From Actinobacteria bacterium 13_1_20CM_4_69_9 (GTDB taxonomy: Bacteria > Actinomycetota > Thermoleophilia > Gaiellales > Gaiellaceae), in the NCBI GenBank assembly GCA_001920085.1, contig MNJC01000025.1, positions 1 through 15,064 of the forward strand: a stretch of 15,064 nt of DNA. The letters run 5' to 3'. This document shows positions 13,446 through 15,064 of this stretch, piece after piece. The notes beneath the pieces were generated by a model. That model searched no databases and had not been told where the DNA came from. It saw only the letters and a program-made list of their open reading frames with translations. A program made the position numbers and the translations under genes. Positions within the stretch are counted from its first letter, which is position 1. Each line of letters starts with the position of its first letter.

Positions 13446-13451
13446 TAGACT
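13446..13451 (+). promoter_or_regulatory. Predicted -10 element (TAGACT) for the metallo-hydrolase/hisS operon
   Basis: TAGACT is followed by 9 bases and GTG at 13461, so the transcript would be leaderless or have a leader of one or two bases. The hexamer is identical to the one before the HD gene at the other end of the window. It does not overlap the cupin element; 15 bases separate them. Confidence 0.45.
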
Positions 13452-13460
13452 CGATCGCCC

Positions 13461-14096
13461 GTGAGCCTCGTCGTCGACGCATACCCACTCGGCCGTGCCG
13501 GGACGAACTGTTACGTCGTGCGCGCCGAGCGCGGCGCGCCCGAGGCCGTCGTCGTCGACCCGGGGGCAGACGCGGCGCGCCTCCGCCTCGAGCTCGCCGG
13601 CTTCGGGACGCGCTGCGCGGCAATCCTGATCACGCACGGGCACTGGGACCATCTCGGCGGCGTCGCCGACCTCGCGGAGGGCACGGGCGCACCCGTGCAC
13701 ATGGCCGAGGACGAGCGCATGCTGCTCGAAGACATCAACAGCTTCGTCCCGCCCGGCGTCCACCTGAGGCCGTACACGCCGGACGTGCTGCTGCAGGGTG
13801 ACGAGACGCTCGAGCTCGCGGGCATCGCCTTCGAGACGCTGCGCGTGCCGGGGCACTCTCCGGCGCACCTCGCCTATCACGCCGACGGCTGCCTGTTCTC
13901 GGGCGACGTCCTCTTCGCCGGGTCGGTCGGCCGTGTCGATCTGCCTGGCGCAGACTGGGACACGCTCGTCGCGTCGATCCGCATGCTCGCCGAGCGTTAT
14001 CCGCCGGAGACCGTCGTCTACCCCGGTCACGGCCCCGAGACCACGCTCGGCGCCGAGCTCGCACGCAATCCGTTCCTCGCGGAGCTGCGCGCGTGA
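13461..14096 (+). CDS. Metallo-beta-lactamase-fold hydrolase (glyoxalase II/YcbL-like)
   Basis: The 211-residue protein has the full binuclear metal set of the fold: THGHWDH (58-64) with His59, His61, Asp63 and His64, then His132 in PGHSP, Asp149 in SGDVLF, and His190 in PGHGP. VGRVDLPGADWDTL (156-169) is typical of the YcbL/GloB-type group, which hydrolyses thioesters such as S-lactoylglutathione or related small molecules. It lacks the long C-terminal helical domain of true glyoxalase II, so the substrate is uncertain, and actinobacteria mostly use mycothiol instead of glutathione. GTG at 13461 gives a standard N-terminus. The stop overlaps the hisS start (GTGA, 14093-14096), so it is the first gene of a coupled pair; such a hydrolase in front of hisS is a familiar bacterial arrangement with no clear biochemical reason. 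Confidence 0.9.
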   Translation: MSLVVDAYPLGRAGTNCYVVRAERGAPEAVVVDPGADAARLRLELAGFGTRCAAILITHGHWDHLGGVADLAEGTGAPVHMAEDERMLLEDINSFVPPGVHLRPYTPDVLLQGDETLELAGIAFETLRVPGHSPAHLAYHADGCLFSGDVLFAGSVGRVDLPGADWDTLVASIRMLAERYPPETVVYPGHGPETTLGAELARNPFLAELRA

Positions 14097-15064
14097 CGCG
14101 CTTCGAGGCGCCGCGCGGCACGCACGACATCCTCCCGTCCGAGCAGCCGCTCTGGCAGTGGGTGACGCGGCAGATGGAGGAGGTCTGCGCCCTCTACGGC
14201 TACCGCCGCATAGACACGCCCGCGATCGAGGACACGGAGCTCATCGTCCGCACGTCGGGCGGCGGCTCGGACGTCGTGCAGAAGGAGACGTACACGTTCA
14301 CGGACCGCGGCGGCCGCTCGCTCACGCTGCGGCCCGAGGCGACGGCGCCGATCTGCCGCGCCTACATCCAGCATGGGCTGCATCGCGAGCCGCAGCCGCA
14401 GAAGCTCTACACGATCGGGCCGATGTGGCGATACGACCGCCCGCAGAAGGGCCGCTACCGCGAGCACTGGCAGCTCTCGGTCGAGGCGATCGGGAGCGAC
14501 GACCCGGCCGTCGACGCCGAGGTGATCCAGCTGTACGCCGAGCTGCTGCGCCGGCTCGACGTCGAGCGCTACACGCTCGAACTGAACTCGATCGGGGACA
14601 TGAACTGTCGGCCCGCGTACCTCGAGCGCCTCTCGGCGTGGCTCGACGACCATGATTCGGAGCTCGACGAGGAAGCGCGTGCGAAGCGCGCCACGACGCC
14701 GCTCCGCGTCTTCGACGTCAAGAGTGAGCGGGTGCAGGCCGTACTCGCGGACGCACCGAAGATCGGCGACTCCCTGTGCGACGCGTGCCGGGAGCACTTC
14801 GAGCGCGTGCGCGCCTTCCTCGACGCCTACGGCGTGCAGTACGAGCTCCTGCCGACGCTCGTCCGCGGGCTGGACTACTACACGCGCACGACCTTCGAGT
14901 TCAAGAGCGAGGATCTCGGGGCGCAGGACACGATCTGCGGCGGGGGGCGCTACGACGGGCTGATCGAGGAGATCGGCGGCGCGCCGACGCCGGGCATCGG
15001 CTTCGGGGCCGGCGTCGAGCGGCTGATCCTCTCGGTCCCCGGAGGCGAGCGCGAGGAGAAGCCG
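14093..15064 (+). CDS. hisS: Histidyl-tRNA synthetase, partial (C-terminus beyond window)
   Basis: The visible 324 residues cover the class II catalytic core; the anticodon-binding domain should follow past the edge. FEAPRGTHDILP (4-15) is the usual N-terminus. TLRPEATAPICRAY (78-91) precedes motif 2, MWRYDRPQKGRYREHW (111-126). The His-specific RGLDYYTRTTFEF is at 258-270, and GGGRYDGL (283-290) leads to motif 3 GFGAGVERL (303-311). LCDACREHF (228-236) is also typical. The enzyme charges tRNA-His with histidine at the expense of ATP. Two small deviations in motif 2 stand out: RYD where RYE is usual, and REHWQ where RQFHQ is common. GTG at 14093 overlaps the hydrolase stop and has GGAG about 8 bases upstream. 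It is not functionally coupled to the Hut genes apart from sharing the amino acid. Confidence 0.95.
   Translation, partial: MTRFEAPRGTHDILPSEQPLWQWVTRQMEEVCALYGYRRIDTPAIEDTELIVRTSGGGSDVVQKETYTFTDRGGRSLTLRPEATAPICRAYIQHGLHREPQPQKLYTIGPMWRYDRPQKGRYREHWQLSVEAIGSDDPAVDAEVIQLYAELLRRLDVERYTLELNSIGDMNCRPAYLERLSAWLDDHDSELDEEARAKRATTPLRVFDVKSERVQAVLADAPKIGDSLCDACREHFERVRAFLDAYGVQYELLPTLVRGLDYYTRTTFEFKSEDLGAQDTICGGGRYDGLIEEIGGAPTPGIGFGAGVERLILSVPGGEREEKP

Noticed and set aside
1..15064. Rho-independent terminators, riboswitches, tRNAs, CRISPR arrays or insertion sequences
   Set aside because: Gaps are at most a few dozen bases; none holds a hairpin with a T-run, conserved aptamer-like sequence, spaced repeats or transposase.

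Overview
The window is GC-rich (visibly around 70%), densely packed chromosomal DNA. It has many GTG starts, six 4-base start/stop overlaps and almost no intergenic space. Base composition, leaderless-looking promoters and gene types (Hut pathway with FtcD, a metallo-beta-lactamase protein in front of hisS) suggest an actinobacterium, plausibly class Thermoleophilia (Gaiellales/Solirubrobacterales). That placement is an inference from style and gene content, not from a marker. I see no mobile element, CRISPR array, rRNA or tRNA, and no stretch over 300 bases without a gene.

Left block (minus strand, 6029 down to 1): an operon of a SAM methyltransferase, a Fe-S uracil-DNA-glycosylase-like protein and two ABCB-type half-transporters, each joined to the next by a GTGA overlap. 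A membrane protein follows after 32 bases, then an HD-superfamily protein that runs off the left edge and appears to have its own promoter. The two ABC halves carry complementary deviations (Asp for the catalytic Glu in one, LSLGQ signature in the other), the hallmark of a heterodimeric exporter with one degenerate ATP site. The HD protein has Cys where the Asp of its HD pair should be.

Centre (6049-12649): a histidine-degradation locus. hutH, hutU and hutI are translationally coupled and convert histidine to N-formimino-L-glutamate. ftcD, encoded upstream on the same strand, transfers the formimino group to tetrahydrofolate and releases glutamate. A minus-strand MFS transporter lies between ftcD and hutH, divergent from hutH and overlapping the 3' end of ftcD by 71 bases.

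Right block (12654-15064): a small two-helix membrane protein of unknown function, a convergent degenerate cupin, and a metallo-beta-lactamase-fold hydrolase coupled to hisS, which runs off the right edge.

The most striking signal is regulatory. All eight genes that begin a new unit carry TANNNT 6-9 bases before the start codon, as expected of leaderless transcripts. In the two tightest divergent pairs (methyltransferase/ftcD and MFS/hutH) the opposing -10 hexamers interleave or share bases, giving compact bidirectional leaderless promoters. I found no convincing new multi-gene system beyond this.
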